A stretch of 41,716 nucleotides of DNA from Pelatocladus maniniholoensis HA4357-MV3 (GTDB lineage Bacteria; Cyanobacteriota; Cyanobacteriia; Cyanobacteriales; Nostocaceae). The position numbers and the translations under genes are program-made. Positions within the stretch are counted from its first letter, which is position 1. Every line of letters begins with the position of its first letter. The notes under the pieces were generated by a model, which ran no database searches, was not told where the DNA came from, and saw only the letters and a list, made by a program, of their open reading frames with translations. Shown piece by piece: positions 25,523-36,226 of this stretch. The stretch spans positions 1 to 41,716 of the forward strand of contig JAHHHW010000122.1 in the NCBI GenBank assembly GCA_019359115.1, written 5' to 3'.

Positions 25523-26107
25523 ATGTTCACAAAAGCGACTTTATTAGAGGCTATTGCTGGTAAAAATCGTGGTCTTTTGGCAAGCGAACAGGATAGGCAA
25601 GCTATTTTGATTGCGATCGCCAATATCGAAGACCTTAATCCCACGCCACGTCCAGTAGAAGCTGGCGACTTACTTGATGGTAATTGGCGACTTCTTTATA
25701 CCACCAGCAAAGCCCTTTTGAATCTTGATCGCTTCCCTTTGTATAAACTCGGACAAATTTATCAATGTATTCGTGTTAAAACTAACAGCGTTTACAACAT
25801 TGCCGAAATTTATGGTTTACCTTTTCTTGAAGGTATAGTCAGCGTAGCTGCTAAGTTTGAACCAGTTTCAGGTCGTCGTGTCCAAGTTAAATTTGAGCGA
25901 TCAATAGTCAGCTTCCAACGTTTAATTGACTACAAGTCTCCAGACAAATATATCCAACAAATAGAAGGTGGTCAAAAATTTACTGCTCTTGATTTTCCTC
26001 TCAACAGCAACGAACAACAAGGTTGGTTGGATATCACTTACTTAGATAGCGACTTACGAATTGGCAGGGGTAACGAGGGTAGCGTATTTGTTTTGACCAA
26101 AGCATAG
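25523..26107 (+). CDS. PAP/fibrillin-family (plastid lipid-associated) protein
   Basis: This 194-residue protein begins MFTKATLLEAIAGKNRGLLASEQDRQAILIAIANIEDLNPTPRP. It has GNWRLLYTTSKALLNLDRFPLYKLGQIYQCI and ends WLDITYLDSDLRIGRGNEGSVFVLTK. These are the N-terminal W(R/K)LLYTT and C-terminal RIGRGxxGxxFVL motifs of the PAP_fibrillin domain, a lipocalin-like barrel. In plants and cyanobacteria these proteins associate with thylakoids and plastoglobule-like bodies and help with photo-oxidative stress. No transit or signal peptide is seen. It is a single gene; its 3' side carries a family 2 MITE before convergent clpB. Confidence 0.9.
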   Translation: MFTKATLLEAIAGKNRGLLASEQDRQAILIAIANIEDLNPTPRPVEAGDLLDGNWRLLYTTSKALLNLDRFPLYKLGQIYQCIRVKTNSVYNIAEIYGLPFLEGIVSVAAKFEPVSGRRVQVKFERSIVSFQRLIDYKSPDKYIQQIEGGQKFTALDFPLNSNEQQGWLDITYLDSDLRIGRGNEGSVFVLTKA

Positions 26108-26223
26108 GTTTACAAAAAATTTTCTTTGCGACTGAAGGATATTCCATGATTTGGTCTTTGTCAAGGAGGGTGTGACACCTTTTAATCGGGGAACAGGGAA
26201 TAGGGAACAGGGGGCAGATAAGG

Positions 26224-26338
26224 CAATACGGTTCGGATAAGACAAATCAATTGACGTTTAAACCCTGTAGAGACGTTGCAGTGCAACGTCTCTACATGTC
26301 CAAAATTATGACGAAAAATTCTTAACCGAACCGTATTG
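26224..26338 (-). mobile_element. MITE family 2, copy B
   Basis: A 115-bp element with inverted ends CAATACGGTTCGGATAAG and CAATACGGTTCGGTTAAG. Compared with copy A at 20126-20228, the GTTAAG-type end is now on the right, so it is in the opposite orientation. Flanking decamers GCAGATAAGG and AGAGATAAGA share the central AGATAAG, fitting a decayed 10-bp duplication. Inside lies a 15-bp perfect stem TGTAGAGACGTTGCA with TGCAACGTCTCTACA around one base. It lies between convergent fibrillin and clpB genes. Confidence 0.8.
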
Positions 26339-26407
26339 AGAGATAAGAGAGAAAATTCATGCTTGTCCCCCTTGTCTTCCTTGTCCCCGATCCCCGATCC
26401 CTGTTAA

Positions 26408-29080
26408 TTATGCTTCGCGGGATGCCTCCAGTATGTAGGAGTTGGAATTTTCTGGCACTGGTATTTGCATTACCTTTTTTTTACTAAAGGTTAACTCGTG
26501 ATCTGCCTTATCAATGACAATCGTGTCCCCACCAATAAAGGTATTCTCTAAGATTTTGGTTGCGATCGCATTCTCTACTTCTCTTTGAATTGCTCGTTTA
26601 ATCGGACGAGCGCCGTAAACTGGGTCATATCCAACTTCAACCAAGTAATCACAAGCAGCAGGAGATATTTCTAAAGAGATTTTTTGCTCTCTTAAGAGAT
26701 TTTCTACTCGTTTGAGTTGAATACGGACGATTTGCCGCATTTCACTGCGGTTGAGGGTATGGAAAATAATTAAATCGTCAACGCGGTTGAGAAATTCGGG
26801 GCGGAAGTGCGATCGCAAACCATCCATTACCCGGTTTCGCATTTTCTCATACTGAGAGTCATCACTAGAAACATCCAGGATGTGTTCGCTACCAATATTA
26901 CTAGTCATGACAATAACGGTGTTGCGAAAATCAACGGTTCGCCCCTGACTATCCGTGATTCTACCGTCATCTAGGACTTGTAGCAAAATATTAAATACAT
27001 CTGGGTGAGCTTTCTCCACTTCATCCAGCAGTACAACCGAATAGGGGCGACGACGAATCGCTTCCGACAGTTGACCGCCTTCTTCGTAGCCGACGTATCC
27101 TGGAGGCGCACCCACTAACCGAGAAACCGAGTGTTTCTCCATATACTCAGACATATCCAAACGCACCAACGCGTCATCGGAATCAAACAGAAACTGGGCC
27201 AAAGCACGGGCGAGTTCTGTTTTACCAACTCCTGTTGGCCCCATGAATAAAAATGAACCGATGGGGCGACCAGGATCTTTCATTCCAGCACGGGCGCGAC
27301 GAATGGCGGCGGCGACAGTTGAGACAGCTTCCTGTTGTCCGATGACTCTTTCGTGCAGATGGTGTTCGAGTTTTAGTAATTTTTGCCGTTCTGACTCCAA
27401 CAAACTATTGACGGGAATTCCTGTCCATTTGGCGACGATTTCAGCAATATCGGCTTCGGTGACTTGTTCTCGTAACAGAGTTTTACCTTGACTTTGAATT
27501 TTCAGGAGTTCAGTTTCTTTCGTTTCGCGATCGCGTTGTACTCCTTCCAATTTGCCATACTTTAATTGGGCAGCTTTATTTAAATCGTAAGCCCGTTCTG
27601 CTTGTTCTATTTGTACCCGCAGCTTTTCTTCTTCTTGCTTTAAGCCGCTAATCGCCTCTAATAATTGTTTTTCGCCTTGCCATTGTCCGTTCAAATCCTG
27701 TTGTTTTGCGGTTAAATTGCTGATTTCTAGCTCAATTCGCTCTAAACGCTCTTTTGTTTGGGGTACAGCTTTTTCTTCTCCCGCTAAAGACAGCTTTTCC
27801 ATCTCTAGCTGCATTAGACGACGATCAATTGTTTCCAATTCTGCTGGCTTGGAGGTAATCTCCATTTTCAACTGGGCTGCGGCTTCATCTACTAAATCAA
27901 TGGCTTTGTCTGGCAAAAAGCGGTCATTAATATATCTGGCTGAGAGAATAGCAGCTGCCACCAAAGCCGAGTCTGATATTTTAACGTTGTGATGCACTTC
28001 GTAACGTTCTTTGAGTCCCCGCAAGATAGAAATAGTATTTTCCACGCTGGGCTGATCTACAAAGACCTGTTGAAAACGCCGTTCTAAGGCTGCGTCTTTC
28101 TCTATGTATTTGCGATATTCATCTAAGGTACTGGCACCAATACACCGTAGTTCTCCTCGTGCCAACATCGGTTTGAGTAAATTTCCCGCATCCATTGAAC
28201 CTTGTTGCCCAGAACCCGCACCCACAACAGTGTGTAGTTCATCAATAAATAAAACAATTTGACCGTTTGATTCCGTAACTTCCCGGAGAACTGATTTAAG
28301 ACGGTCTTCAAACTCACCTCTGTATTTAGCCCCAGCAATCAAACTACCCATGTCTAGGGAGATGAGTTGGCGATTTTTCAAAGATTCGGGGACATCACCA
28401 TTGATAATGCGTTGTGCTAAAGCTTCAGCGATCGCAGTCTTACCAACTCCTGGTTCACCAATCAAAACAGGGTTATTTTTACTACGTCGGGACAATACCT
28501 GAATCAAGCGCCGAATTTCGTCATCTCGCCCAATTACCGGGTCGAGTTTTCCAGCTTTTGCCTGTTCTGTCAAGTCTCTACCAAATTTTTGCAAAGCTTC
28601 ATAGCGAGACTCTGGATTTTGATCTGTCACTTTTTGGCTACCACGAACTAATTTAATAGCAGCTTCGAGCTTAGTAGTATCTAGATTAAAGTTTTTAACT
28701 ATCCGTCGCCCGACACGTTCATCTTCTACAAAAGCCACCAGGATATGTTCTACAGATATGTAAGAATCCTTCATGCGTACTCTTGCTTCTTCGGCTAAAT
28801 CTAAGAGATTATCTAAAGAACGTCCTAAATAAAGCTGATCACTTCTGCCAATTTTGGGCTGACGCCGGATATAATCCTCTAGTTGCTGTAGCAAACGGCT
28901 AGCATCCACACCAGCACGGTTCAGAATTCTTGCTGCTAACCCATTTTCTTGTTGTAATAGAGCAATTATTAAATGTTCTACATCTAATTGCTGTTGTTGA
29001 TAAGCACGTACTATATCCTGAGATTTGACAATCCCTTCCCAAGCTTTATCTGTAAATTTATCTGGATCTGTAGGCTGCAT
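26408..29080 (-). CDS. clpB: ATP-dependent chaperone ClpB
   Basis: This 890-residue ClpB has an N-domain ([26 protein letters not shown], with repeat 2 at [20 protein letters not shown]), a first AAA+ module with Walker A GEPGVGKT and Walker [10 protein letters not shown], a coiled-coil middle domain (about 390-510), and a second AAA+ with [20 protein letters not shown] and [11 protein letters not shown]. It disaggregates proteins with DnaK. There is no ClpP-binding IGF/L loop that I can see. The frame is open upstream to 29227, but that leader (NWGLGIGNWGLG) is translated heptamer repeat; ATG 29080 gives the family start. It lies downstream of the porin gene on the same strand. Confidence 0.93.
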   Translation of the reverse strand: MQPTDPDKFTDKAWEGIVKSQDIVRAYQQQQLDVEHLIIALLQQENGLAARILNRAGVDASRLLQQLEDYIRRQPKIGRSDQLYLGRSLDNLLDLAEEARVRMKDSYISVEHILVAFVEDERVGRRIVKNFNLDTTKLEAAIKLVRGSQKVTDQNPESRYEALQKFGRDLTEQAKAGKLDPVIGRDDEIRRLIQVLSRRSKNNPVLIGEPGVGKTAIAEALAQRIINGDVPESLKNRQLISLDMGSLIAGAKYRGEFEDRLKSVLREVTESNGQIVLFIDELHTVVGAGSGQQGSMDAGNLLKPMLARGELRCIGASTLDEYRKYIEKDAALERRFQQVFVDQPSVENTISILRGLKERYEVHHNVKISDSALVAAAILSARYINDRFLPDKAIDLVDEAAAQLKMEITSKPAELETIDRRLMQLEMEKLSLAGEEKAVPQTKERLERIELEISNLTAKQQDLNGQWQGEKQLLEAISGLKQEEEKLRVQIEQAERAYDLNKAAQLKYGKLEGVQRDRETKETELLKIQSQGKTLLREQVTEADIAEIVAKWTGIPVNSLLESERQKLLKLEHHLHERVIGQQEAVSTVAAAIRRARAGMKDPGRPIGSFLFMGPTGVGKTELARALAQFLFDSDDALVRLDMSEYMEKHSVSRLVGAPPGYVGYEEGGQLSEAIRRRPYSVVLLDEVEKAHPDVFNILLQVLDDGRITDSQGRTVDFRNTVIVMTSNIGSEHILDVSSDDSQYEKMRNRVMDGLRSHFRPEFLNRVDDLIIFHTLNRSEMRQIVRIQLKRVENLLREQKISLEISPAACDYLVEVGYDPVYGARPIKRAIQREVENAIATKILENTFIGGDTIVIDKADHELTFSKKKVMQIPVPENSNSYILEASREA

Positions 29081-29094
29081 CTTTATACGTATGA

Positions 29095-29208
29095 TTTTAG
29101 GGACTGGGGGTAGGGGATCGGGGATCAGGGACTTGGAGGACAAGGGAGAATTATTTAACAAGTCTCTTCCCAATCCCCAATTCCCAATCCCCAATCCCCA
29201 ATCCCTCA
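29095..29208. repeat. GGGGATC / CCCCAAT repeat block with conserved core (copy 2 of 3)
   Basis: G-rich repeats (GGGGATCGGGGATCAGGG) face CCCAATC heptamers at 29168-29206. The core GAATTATTTAACAAGTCTCT (from 29148) is shared with 16639 and 34776. It lies between the porin stop and the clpB start, so it falls in the clpB leader. Confidence 0.7.
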
Positions 29209-29210
29209 AT

Positions 29211-30932
29211 TCAAAACGAGAATACACTTCTAAGGGTGGTTTGCCAAATAGTACCGTTAGAACTGTCGTTATCGGCGTTTGTTACTAGTGAAAATATTGG
29301 GGTGATACTAAGATTGTCACTAAGTTGGAGATTGTAAAAGGCTTCATAATTTGTCTGAGTCGCATTTCCTAAATCTTCGCTGACAAAAGGTTGACCGATC
29401 GCCACACCCGCAACAGTACCGGGAAGTAAGAGGTTGCGGAAACCCACACCTATAGCCCATGTCACCGGATGTAAATCTAAATCCTCATCAATAGCGGTAT
29501 TATATCCATTGTAGTTACCAAATCCGAAGCGTCCAAAAATGCCTGCATTCCGGTTGAGGCTATACTCGGCATTGACACCAAAGGCATTAATATCTGTATT
29601 ATTAATCAGAGCGTTTGTATATTGCAGTCTCAAGGCTAGTTTGTCGCTGGGCGAATATTCGACTTCTACACTGGCTTGATAGCGATCGCCAAATAAGCCC
29701 CCTTCTGTACTGGTAGAATTTGCTTGGTCAGCATCAGCAGCAATGTAAAGCGATCGCAGCGTAAATTCACCATCACCTGGACTCCACTGCACAGCAGCAC
29801 CTGCACCCCCATTGCGATCAATTTGATTTTGGACAATCAGAGGATTATTTAAAAAGAAGCTAGAACTAAAATCAACGGCTTCGTTATTAGCATATTTATT
29901 GTGATCAATAAAATCTCGTGGTGACATTTTTGCACCCACTGTCACCGCCACATCTTCGGAAGGACGAAAACTATAATGTAAGCGTCTCAACTTGAGATCA
30001 GAGTCTACTTCTACATAATCAAGTCCACCACCATCGGCAATTAAACCAGTAGTTCCTAGCAGGTTATCATCATCTTTTTGTGCCAAACCAATCGCATCAC
30101 CACCATTGTTACCAGCTTCTAGTTGAGTTAGCAGTAGGTCTTGTTGATTGAAGCTAGTAGAAAGGGTTAGGCGCGTACGAGAAATTACAGTTTTGTTAGC
30201 ATCAGTACCATCACTCAAAGCAATAATAGCTTCACCATGTAATTTCGTAGTCGTAGAAAATTGATGTGCTTGTAATTCGCTGTTGCGTGCTTCTAAACCA
30301 TCAACACGTTGGTTTAAATCATCCAAAGCCGAACGAAATTCTTTTTGCAATCGCCGTAAGACAACCATGTCTTCTTGGATAAAGCGATCGCTCATACTAT
30401 TAGCAATAATATCTTCAACCTTAGATAAGGTAGTCGCCAGAGCGACAGCAAACTCATAACGACTAAGAGGACGATTACCACCAAAAGTGCCATCTGCATA
30501 ACCAGAGATGACACCATATTTTTCCATGAGTGATACTAATGCTTGATAAGCCCAGTCTGTAGGCTTGACATCAGACAATTCTGAGACAGAAGTTTGCTGT
30601 GTTAGCAAGTCAGAATTGAGGTCGGGACTATTAAATGATTCATTTTGTACTGACAATTCAGAATTTGCGATCGCTGAAAACTCTGTTTGCCAAGCACTAG
30701 TATCAATATCTGGAGGTAATACTTCCACTTTTTTATTTGTGGGTGTATTCACCTCTGGCATCGCCGCTTGTAAACTTAAGTCAGGGTTTTGAGTTTCTGG
30801 TGGCTGTTGAATTAGCAGAGAATCCGCCCTTGAGGGTAAGCAAGTGTGGGTAAAAAAGCCCCAACCGACTAAACCCCCCGCTAAGATTTTTGGCGAATGA
30901 ATCCTCCATTGTCGGCATTGCTTGACGCTCAA
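29211..30932 (-). CDS. SLH-domain outer-membrane porin (OprB-like, iron-uptake-porin type)
   Basis: This 573-residue porin has a signal region (ILAGGLVGWGFFTHTCLPSRADS), a linker, one SLH domain (about 120-170, VKPTDWAYQALVSLMEKYGVISGYADGTFGGNRPLSRYEFAVAL), a coiled coil (about 188-222) and a beta-barrel of OprB type. It ends in the aromatic residue Phe (SVFSF), as outer-membrane barrels do. The SLH domain anchors the barrel to peptidoglycan. The start is TTG at 30932, supported by AGGAG 7 bases upstream; no ATG is available before residue 58. Cyanobacteria carry several such porins for inorganic ions, including iron. It precedes clpB. Confidence 0.92.
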   Translation of the reverse strand: MSVKQCRQWRIHSPKILAGGLVGWGFFTHTCLPSRADSLLIQQPPETQNPDLSLQAAMPEVNTPTNKKVEVLPPDIDTSAWQTEFSAIANSELSVQNESFNSPDLNSDLLTQQTSVSELSDVKPTDWAYQALVSLMEKYGVISGYADGTFGGNRPLSRYEFAVALATTLSKVEDIIANSMSDRFIQEDMVVLRRLQKEFRSALDDLNQRVDGLEARNSELQAHQFSTTTKLHGEAIIALSDGTDANKTVISRTRLTLSTSFNQQDLLLTQLEAGNNGGDAIGLAQKDDDNLLGTTGLIADGGGLDYVEVDSDLKLRRLHYSFRPSEDVAVTVGAKMSPRDFIDHNKYANNEAVDFSSSFFLNNPLIVQNQIDRNGGAGAAVQWSPGDGEFTLRSLYIAADADQANSTSTEGGLFGDRYQASVEVEYSPSDKLALRLQYTNALINNTDINAFGVNAEYSLNRNAGIFGRFGFGNYNGYNTAIDEDLDLHPVTWAIGVGFRNLLLPGTVAGVAIGQPFVSEDLGNATQTNYEAFYNLQLSDNLSITPIFSLVTNADNDSSNGTIWQTTLRSVFSF

Positions 30933-30961
30933 TTATATACTCCTGCAATTCTGTTTGAGAA

Positions 30962-31393
30962 TTACTGAGTTACAAGTTTTTGTTCTTCCTGTTTGGCAGT
31001 AGAACCTTGAGTACCCAGTTGAATAAGTTCTACTTTATACCCATCTGGGTCTTCTACAAAAGCAATGACCGTAGAACCATGTTTCATTGGCCCTGGTTCT
31101 CGTACTACTTTTCCACCACGTTTTTTAATTTCTTCACACGTCCCATAAATATCATCGACTCCGATGGCAATGTGACCATAGGCATTACCCAAATCATACT
31201 TATCTACGCCCCAGTTATAAGTTAATTCAATAACTGTGTGGTCGCTTTCTTCACCATAACCAATAAAAGCCAGAGTAAATTCTCCCCCTGGATAATCTTT
31301 TTGCCGCAGCAATTTCATTCCCAAAATTTCACAATAGAACTTCAGCGATTCTTCCAAATTGCCAACACGCAGCATTGTGTGTAGAAGTCGCAT
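30962..31393 (-). CDS. gloA: Lactoylglutathione lyase (glyoxalase I)
   Basis: This 143-residue enzyme begins [29 protein letters not shown]. The metal ligands His5, Glu56, His74 and Glu122 fall at exactly the Escherichia coli GlxI positions, suggesting a Ni/Co-type enzyme. It converts the methylglyoxal-glutathione hemithioacetal to S-lactoylglutathione. The C-terminal tail ([12 protein letters not shown]) is extra and hydrophilic. The porin gene lies 29 bases downstream on the same strand, and upstream lies a 12-unit 21-bp tandem array whose nearest unit is 80 bases from the start, which could carry regulatory sites. Confidence 0.95.
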   Translation of the reverse strand: MRLLHTMLRVGNLEESLKFYCEILGMKLLRQKDYPGGEFTLAFIGYGEESDHTVIELTYNWGVDKYDLGNAYGHIAIGVDDIYGTCEEIKKRGGKVVREPGPMKHGSTVIAFVEDPDGYKVELIQLGTQGSTAKQEEQKLVTQ

Positions 31394-31472
31394 AACTATC
31401 TCCGGTTGTGGTGATTGGTCGTGATTGTTCTCTAAATATTCTAAACTGCCAACACTCTTAAATCACCTCCTT

Positions 31473-31724
31473 AGATCACAACATGCTGTCGTTATGACAC
31501 AACAAGTTGTCGTTATGACACAACATGCTGTCGTTATGACACAACAAGTTGTCGTTATGACACAACATGCTGTCGTTATGACACAACATGCTGTCGTTAG
31601 ATCACAACATGCTGTCGTTATGACACAACATGCTGTCGTTATGACACAACATGCTGTCGTTAGATCACAACATGCTGTCGTTAGATCACAACATGCTGTC
31701 GTTAGATCACATGTTGCTGTGCCA
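31473..31724. repeat. 21-bp tandem repeat array (12 units, iteron-like)
   Basis: Units start at 31473, 31494, 31515 and so on, every 21 bases to 31704. There are three unit types: A (AGATCACAACATGCTGT...), B (ATGACACAACAAGTTGT...) and C (ATGACACAACATGCTGT...), each ending CGTT. Their order is A B C B C C A C C A A, then a degenerate A. The shared core ACAACATGCTGT is a near-palindrome (ten of twelve positions). 21 bp is two helical turns, so all cores face the same side of the DNA. The array lies between the radical-SAM gene and gloA, both on the minus strand. Confidence 0.9.
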
Positions 31725-31734
31725 AACCTATCTC

Positions 31735-32361
31735 CTAATCTTCCAATTCCAACTTTCCCCGGTAACCAGTTACAAGTCGGCTACCATCTTTAAAAATATG
31801 AATTTCGATTTGATCGCTTGCCCAAGAAATGTTATCTTGCAAAGCTGGATTGAAAACGTGAACCCGTTGATTGCTAGATGAAACAGGAGAATTGGGTGAA
31901 TTTAGTGCTAATGATTCAATGTAGGGACCGTCAATAAGTATATCTAACTGATCTAGTAATTCTTGAGACCCAGCAGGAGCGTATTCAGATTGTAATTGCT
32001 CTAAAGTAAAACCACTAAATGACATCACATTGAGTCCCGCCGCTTTAACTTTGCGCGCCACACTTGCCAACGCCGCCGCTTGCCAAAAGGGTTCACCACC
32101 AGAAAAAGTCACACCTTGATTGCGGGGATTACTGAGAATTTTTTCTGCAAGATGATCTATGGTTACAAGTTGATTCATCTCAAATGACCAAGATTCTGTG
32201 TTAAAGCAACCGGGACATTCCCGCAAGCATCCTTGTACCCAAACCACAGCACGACATCCAGGCCCATTCACTTCAGATTCATCCACATAACCCATAATGT
32301 TGAGATATCCGGCGGGAATCTGCATTAGTGACATGTATGAATCGGTTTTATTTTGAGTCAT
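31735..32361 (-). CDS. Radical-SAM activating enzyme, NrdG-like
   Basis: This 208-residue protein from ATG 32361 has CxxxCxxC at Cys45, Cys49 and Cys52 (VQGCLRECPGCFN), SGGEPFWQ for S-adenosylmethionine binding, and ILIDGPYIESLA, the pattern of anaerobic ribonucleotide-reductase activases. NrdG loads a glycyl radical on NrdD, but no nrdD is in this window, and small NrdG-like proteins in cyanobacteria may serve other targets. The frame opens upstream to 32499, but those residues come from a GGCAATAGG repeat; I use the internal ATG. It lies upstream of the 21-bp array and gloA. Confidence 0.82.
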   Translation of the reverse strand: MTQNKTDSYMSLMQIPAGYLNIMGYVDESEVNGPGCRAVVWVQGCLRECPGCFNTESWSFEMNQLVTIDHLAEKILSNPRNQGVTFSGGEPFWQAAALASVARKVKAAGLNVMSFSGFTLEQLQSEYAPAGSQELLDQLDILIDGPYIESLALNSPNSPVSSSNQRVHVFNPALQDNISWASDQIEIHIFKDGSRLVTGYRGKLELED

Positions 32362-32689
32362 AGTTTTTTCTCTGTAACTAATGTATGTATAGCAATCCGA
32401 TTTGATTAATGAATTTACTCGTGGAGGCAGGCAATAGGCAATAGGCAATAGGGAAAGAAAGAAAAAAAGGAAGCTAGATGTGTACTGAGTTTTGTTCAAA
32501 AATCAAATAGGAATCCTATAGATCAGTAAAGTATTGATATTTAGGCAACTACACCGAGCCTTTTCCAACATGCAACTGCGGTTGACAGAGTTATATTTGC
32601 AGGCTACAGGTAAAAGATGAGAAACTCGTGAGGGAAGTGGGGGCTACGGTGTACACACAAGTCGAATTACTTAATCCCCCCTTGCAAAG

Positions 32690-32844
32690 CAGGGTGGTTT
32701 CATACGAAAAAAGAAAAATATGGAAGTGTGTATTTCTCGTTTTGAAGCATAGATTTTTACCCCTCTCCAAACCTCTCCCCTTATTAAGGGGAGAGGCTTT
32801 AAAAGAAGATTTTAATTTTTCTCTGCTTGTATGAAACCACCCTG
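32690..32844. mobile_element. Element with CAGGGTGGTTTCATAC ends and 20-bp flanking direct repeats
   Basis: A 155-bp element with perfect 16-bp inverted ends (32690-32705 and 32829-32844). CTTAATCCCCCCTTGCAAAG occurs directly on both sides (32670-32689 and 32845-32864). Inside is a stem CCTCTCCCCTT/AAGGGGAGAGG. It is inserted in the outer family 3 element. The 20-bp duplication, if that is what it is, is unusually long. Confidence 0.75.
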
Positions 32845-32866
32845 CTTAATCCCCCCTTGCAAAGGG

Positions 32867-33011
32867 CTACGGTGTACACAGAAGTCTTATAAAGTTGCCT
32901 AGTAGCGTTTTGATCCCCCCTAACCTCCCTTAAAAAAGGGGGAACTAGAATCAAAGTCCCCCTTAAAAAGGGGGATTTAGGGGGATCAGAGGATTTATGT
33001 GTACACCGCAG
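32867..33011. mobile_element. Inner MITE of family 3 inserted in the outer copy
   Basis: A 145-bp element with ends CTACGGTGTACACAGAAGTC and, inverted, CTGCGGTGTACACATAAATC. It is flanked by CTTGCAAAGGG (32856-32866 and 33012-33022). Its interior carries the CCCCCTTAAAAAGGGGGATTT palindromic repeat that is frequent in cyanobacterial spacers. The same family as the outer copy, inserted into it. Confidence 0.8.
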
Positions 33012-33125
33012 CTTGCAAAGGGGGGAAAGTGTTCCCTCCCTTTGCAAGGGGAGGGTTAGGGAGGGGTAATTCGAGAACTGGTAGCAATTCGATAACTTGT
33101 GTGTACACCGTAGGGGAAGTGGGGG

Positions 33126-33446
33126 AGGGGACAAGGAGGACAAGGGGGACAAACTATTAATTGATTTCCAGCCAATAATCAACAATCAATCATTCTTAAT
33201 TTATCGATGTGTATCTATATTGAACTGTGGTTTGATACACAGAAATTGAATAACTGGGAACTACGATAGATAGATTATGCCTGAGTATGTGATACCCAAT
33301 CCTTAGTCTCAAATCCTAACCCCTAAAATCTTCGTTAATCTCTGCCTTAATAATCCTTCAACAGCCTATGCTAGATAGTCGGGCTAGCCACTGTGAGTGT
33401 TTGTGTTAGCGGTAAAAACTAATTCACAAAAAGGACAAAGAAATAG
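33126..33446 (+). other. Leader region of eno
   Basis: Begins with GGGGACAAGGAGGACAAGGG repeats, then 270 AT-rich bases with no gene. AAAAGGA (33428-33434) is the likely ribosome binding site for eno, at a rather long spacing of about 12 bases. No promoter box can be assigned with confidence. Confidence 0.4.
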
Positions 33447-34727
<1,281 letters not shown>

Positions 34728-34835
34728 GGAACGGGGATCGGGGACAAGGGGATAAGGGGACAAGGGGACAAGGGGGAATTATTTAACAAGTTTCTTCCCA
34801 ATCCCCAATCCCCAATCCCCAATCCCCGATCCCCA
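34728..34835. repeat. GGGGATC / CCCCAAT repeat block with conserved core (copy 3 of 3)
   Basis: GGGGATCGGGGACAAGGGG repeats face CCCAATC heptamers at 34797-34832. The core GAATTATTTAACAAGTTTCT (from 34776) is the third copy of that at 16639 and 29148. It lies between convergent eno and argC, and the argC stop codon immediately follows. Confidence 0.7.
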
Positions 34836-35894
34836 TTACGGATAAAAACCCAACTTCGGTAATCCCAAGGTTTCATCCCAACCCATCATGATGTTCATAC
34901 ACTGAATTGCTTGACCTGCTTGCCCTTTGATGAGATTGTCGATCACTGACATCACGATCGCTCTGCCTGTGCGTGGGTCAACTTCTATACCGATATAACA
35001 AAGATTACTACCACAAGCCCATTTGGTTTGGGGGTAAATACCAGGATCACAAATTCTTACCCAAGGAGAGTTGCGATAAAAGGCTCTATAAATGGTAATT
35101 AAGTCATCTCTGACTAAGCCAGGATCGCGTAAGGAAGCATACACCGTGGATAAAATGCCACGTACCATCGGAATCAGATGCGGAGTAAATTGTATGGTGA
35201 GTTCATGACCTGCTAGTTCGCTGCAAATCTGCTCAATTTCCGGTGTATGACGGTGACGGGCGACACTATAAGCTGCGAGGGAATTATCTGCTTCGGCTAA
35301 TAACATGTTGATTTTAGCTTCCCTCCCACCGCCCGATGTGCCAGATTTAGCATCAATAATGGCTGTTTCGGGGATGATTAACCCTTGTTTGAGGAGTGGA
35401 GATACTGCAAGCAGACTAGCGGTAGGGTAGCAACCAGGACACCCGACTAATTGGGCTTCGGCAATGCGATCGCGATACAATTCTGGTAGTCCATACACTG
35501 CTGTTGCAGCAGTAGCATTATCTTGCCGTTGTTTGCCATACCAAGCTGTGTAAGTTGCCAAGTTGCTAAATCGATAGTCAGCACTCAAATCGAGTACTAG
35601 ACATCCTTTTTCTAATAATTTTGGAGCAAGTTGGCAAGCCAGACCATTCGGTACCGAGAGAAAAACTACTTCACAACGGTCAGCAATAATTTCTGGATCT
35701 ACTGCTTCTATCGATAGATTGACTGTATGAGCTAAATGTGGATATATATCCCCAAACAGCTTACCAGCAGTGCTATCACCACCTAAGTAAACAAGTTCTA
35801 CTTCTGGATGATCAATCAGTAGACGCACCAACTGAACACCACCATAGCCTGACGCGCCTACAATTCCAACGGTTACGCGTCTAAAATTGCCCAT
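34836..35894 (-). CDS. argC: N-acetyl-gamma-glutamyl-phosphate reductase
   Basis: This 352-residue enzyme begins [26 protein letters not shown] (NADP-binding loop GASGYGG). It has the active-site Cys155 in [21 protein letters not shown] and the H-bearing [13 protein letters not shown]. It is the arginine-biosynthesis reductase that makes N-acetylglutamate semialdehyde. Length (345-355) is as expected. It starts divergently from ribBA with a 332-base gap. Confidence 0.96.
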   Translation of the reverse strand: MGNFRRVTVGIVGASGYGGVQLVRLLIDHPEVELVYLGGDSTAGKLFGDIYPHLAHTVNLSIEAVDPEIIADRCEVVFLSVPNGLACQLAPKLLEKGCLVLDLSADYRFSNLATYTAWYGKQRQDNATAATAVYGLPELYRDRIAEAQLVGCPGCYPTASLLAVSPLLKQGLIIPETAIIDAKSGTSGGGREAKINMLLAEADNSLAAYSVARHRHTPEIEQICSELAGHELTIQFTPHLIPMVRGILSTVYASLRDPGLVRDDLITIYRAFYRNSPWVRICDPGIYPQTKWACGSNLCYIGIEVDPRTGRAIVMSVIDNLIKGQAGQAIQCMNIMMGWDETLGLPKLGFYP

Positions 35895-36226
35895 GATAAT
35901 AAGATCCTTATCCGCTTTTGGTTAACCTGTTGTCAGCTATCAACAATTGACGCTTTAGCTCAAAGCTATTAGCTCTTAGCATATGACGGCGCAAAATTGA
36001 ATGCTAACCCCTGATGATTTTGAACTGTTGCTGAATTTAAGTACTAAAACCTAATTTTAGCCGTAGACTTTTTCGCTATGTTATATGAAAAAATAACTCA
36101 TCCCACGGCGCATGAAAACATAGCTCTGCTCGTTTGCATGAAAACCAATGACCAATGACTAATGACTAGGGTACAATCTGAAAAATAGGATTTGTAAAAA
36201 AAATTTACCTTTGGTAGCTAAAATCT
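35895..36226. other. Spacer between divergent argC and ribBA
   Basis: 332 bases. CCAATGACCAATGACTAATGAC (heptamer-like CAATGAC repeats, about 36146-36167) stands just before TACAAT (36172-36177), a possible -10 box for ribBA. I looked for the conserved blocks of an FMN riboswitch and see none. Confidence 0.4.

Larger units (their letters stand above)
32644..33113. mobile_element. Outer MITE (family 3) carrying two inserted elements, 12-bp duplication
   Basis: Perfect 19-bp inverted ends CTACGGTGTACACACAAGT (32644-32662; inverted at 33095-33113) are flanked by the direct repeat GGGAAGTGGGGG (32632-32643 and 33114-33125). Without the two inner insertions the element would be about 139 bp, with CCCCCCTTGCAAAGGGGGG and TTTGCAAGGGGAGGG palindromes inside. 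No coding capacity. Confidence 0.85.

Noticed and set aside
29081-29227. 49-codon N-terminal extension of ClpB
   Set aside because: It reads NWGLGIGNWGLG from the heptamer repeat; the family N-terminus begins at ATG 29080.
31473-31724. CRISPR array
   Set aside because: The units are contiguous 21-bp repeats without unique spacers, and no cas gene is nearby.
31425-31793. 122-codon plus-strand frame of MTQHAVV heptapeptide repeats
   Set aside because: It is open only because the DNA unit is 21 bp. It starts at a TTG without a ribosome binding site and overlaps the radical-SAM gene end.
32362-32499. Hydrophobic leader on the NrdG-like protein that mimics a signal peptide
   Set aside because: It derives from a GGCAATAGG spacer repeat, and a cytoplasmic iron-sulphur activase should not be exported.
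35895-36226. FMN riboswitch upstream of ribBA
   Set aside because: The conserved riboswitch blocks are not visible; only CAATGAC repeats and a possible -10 box.
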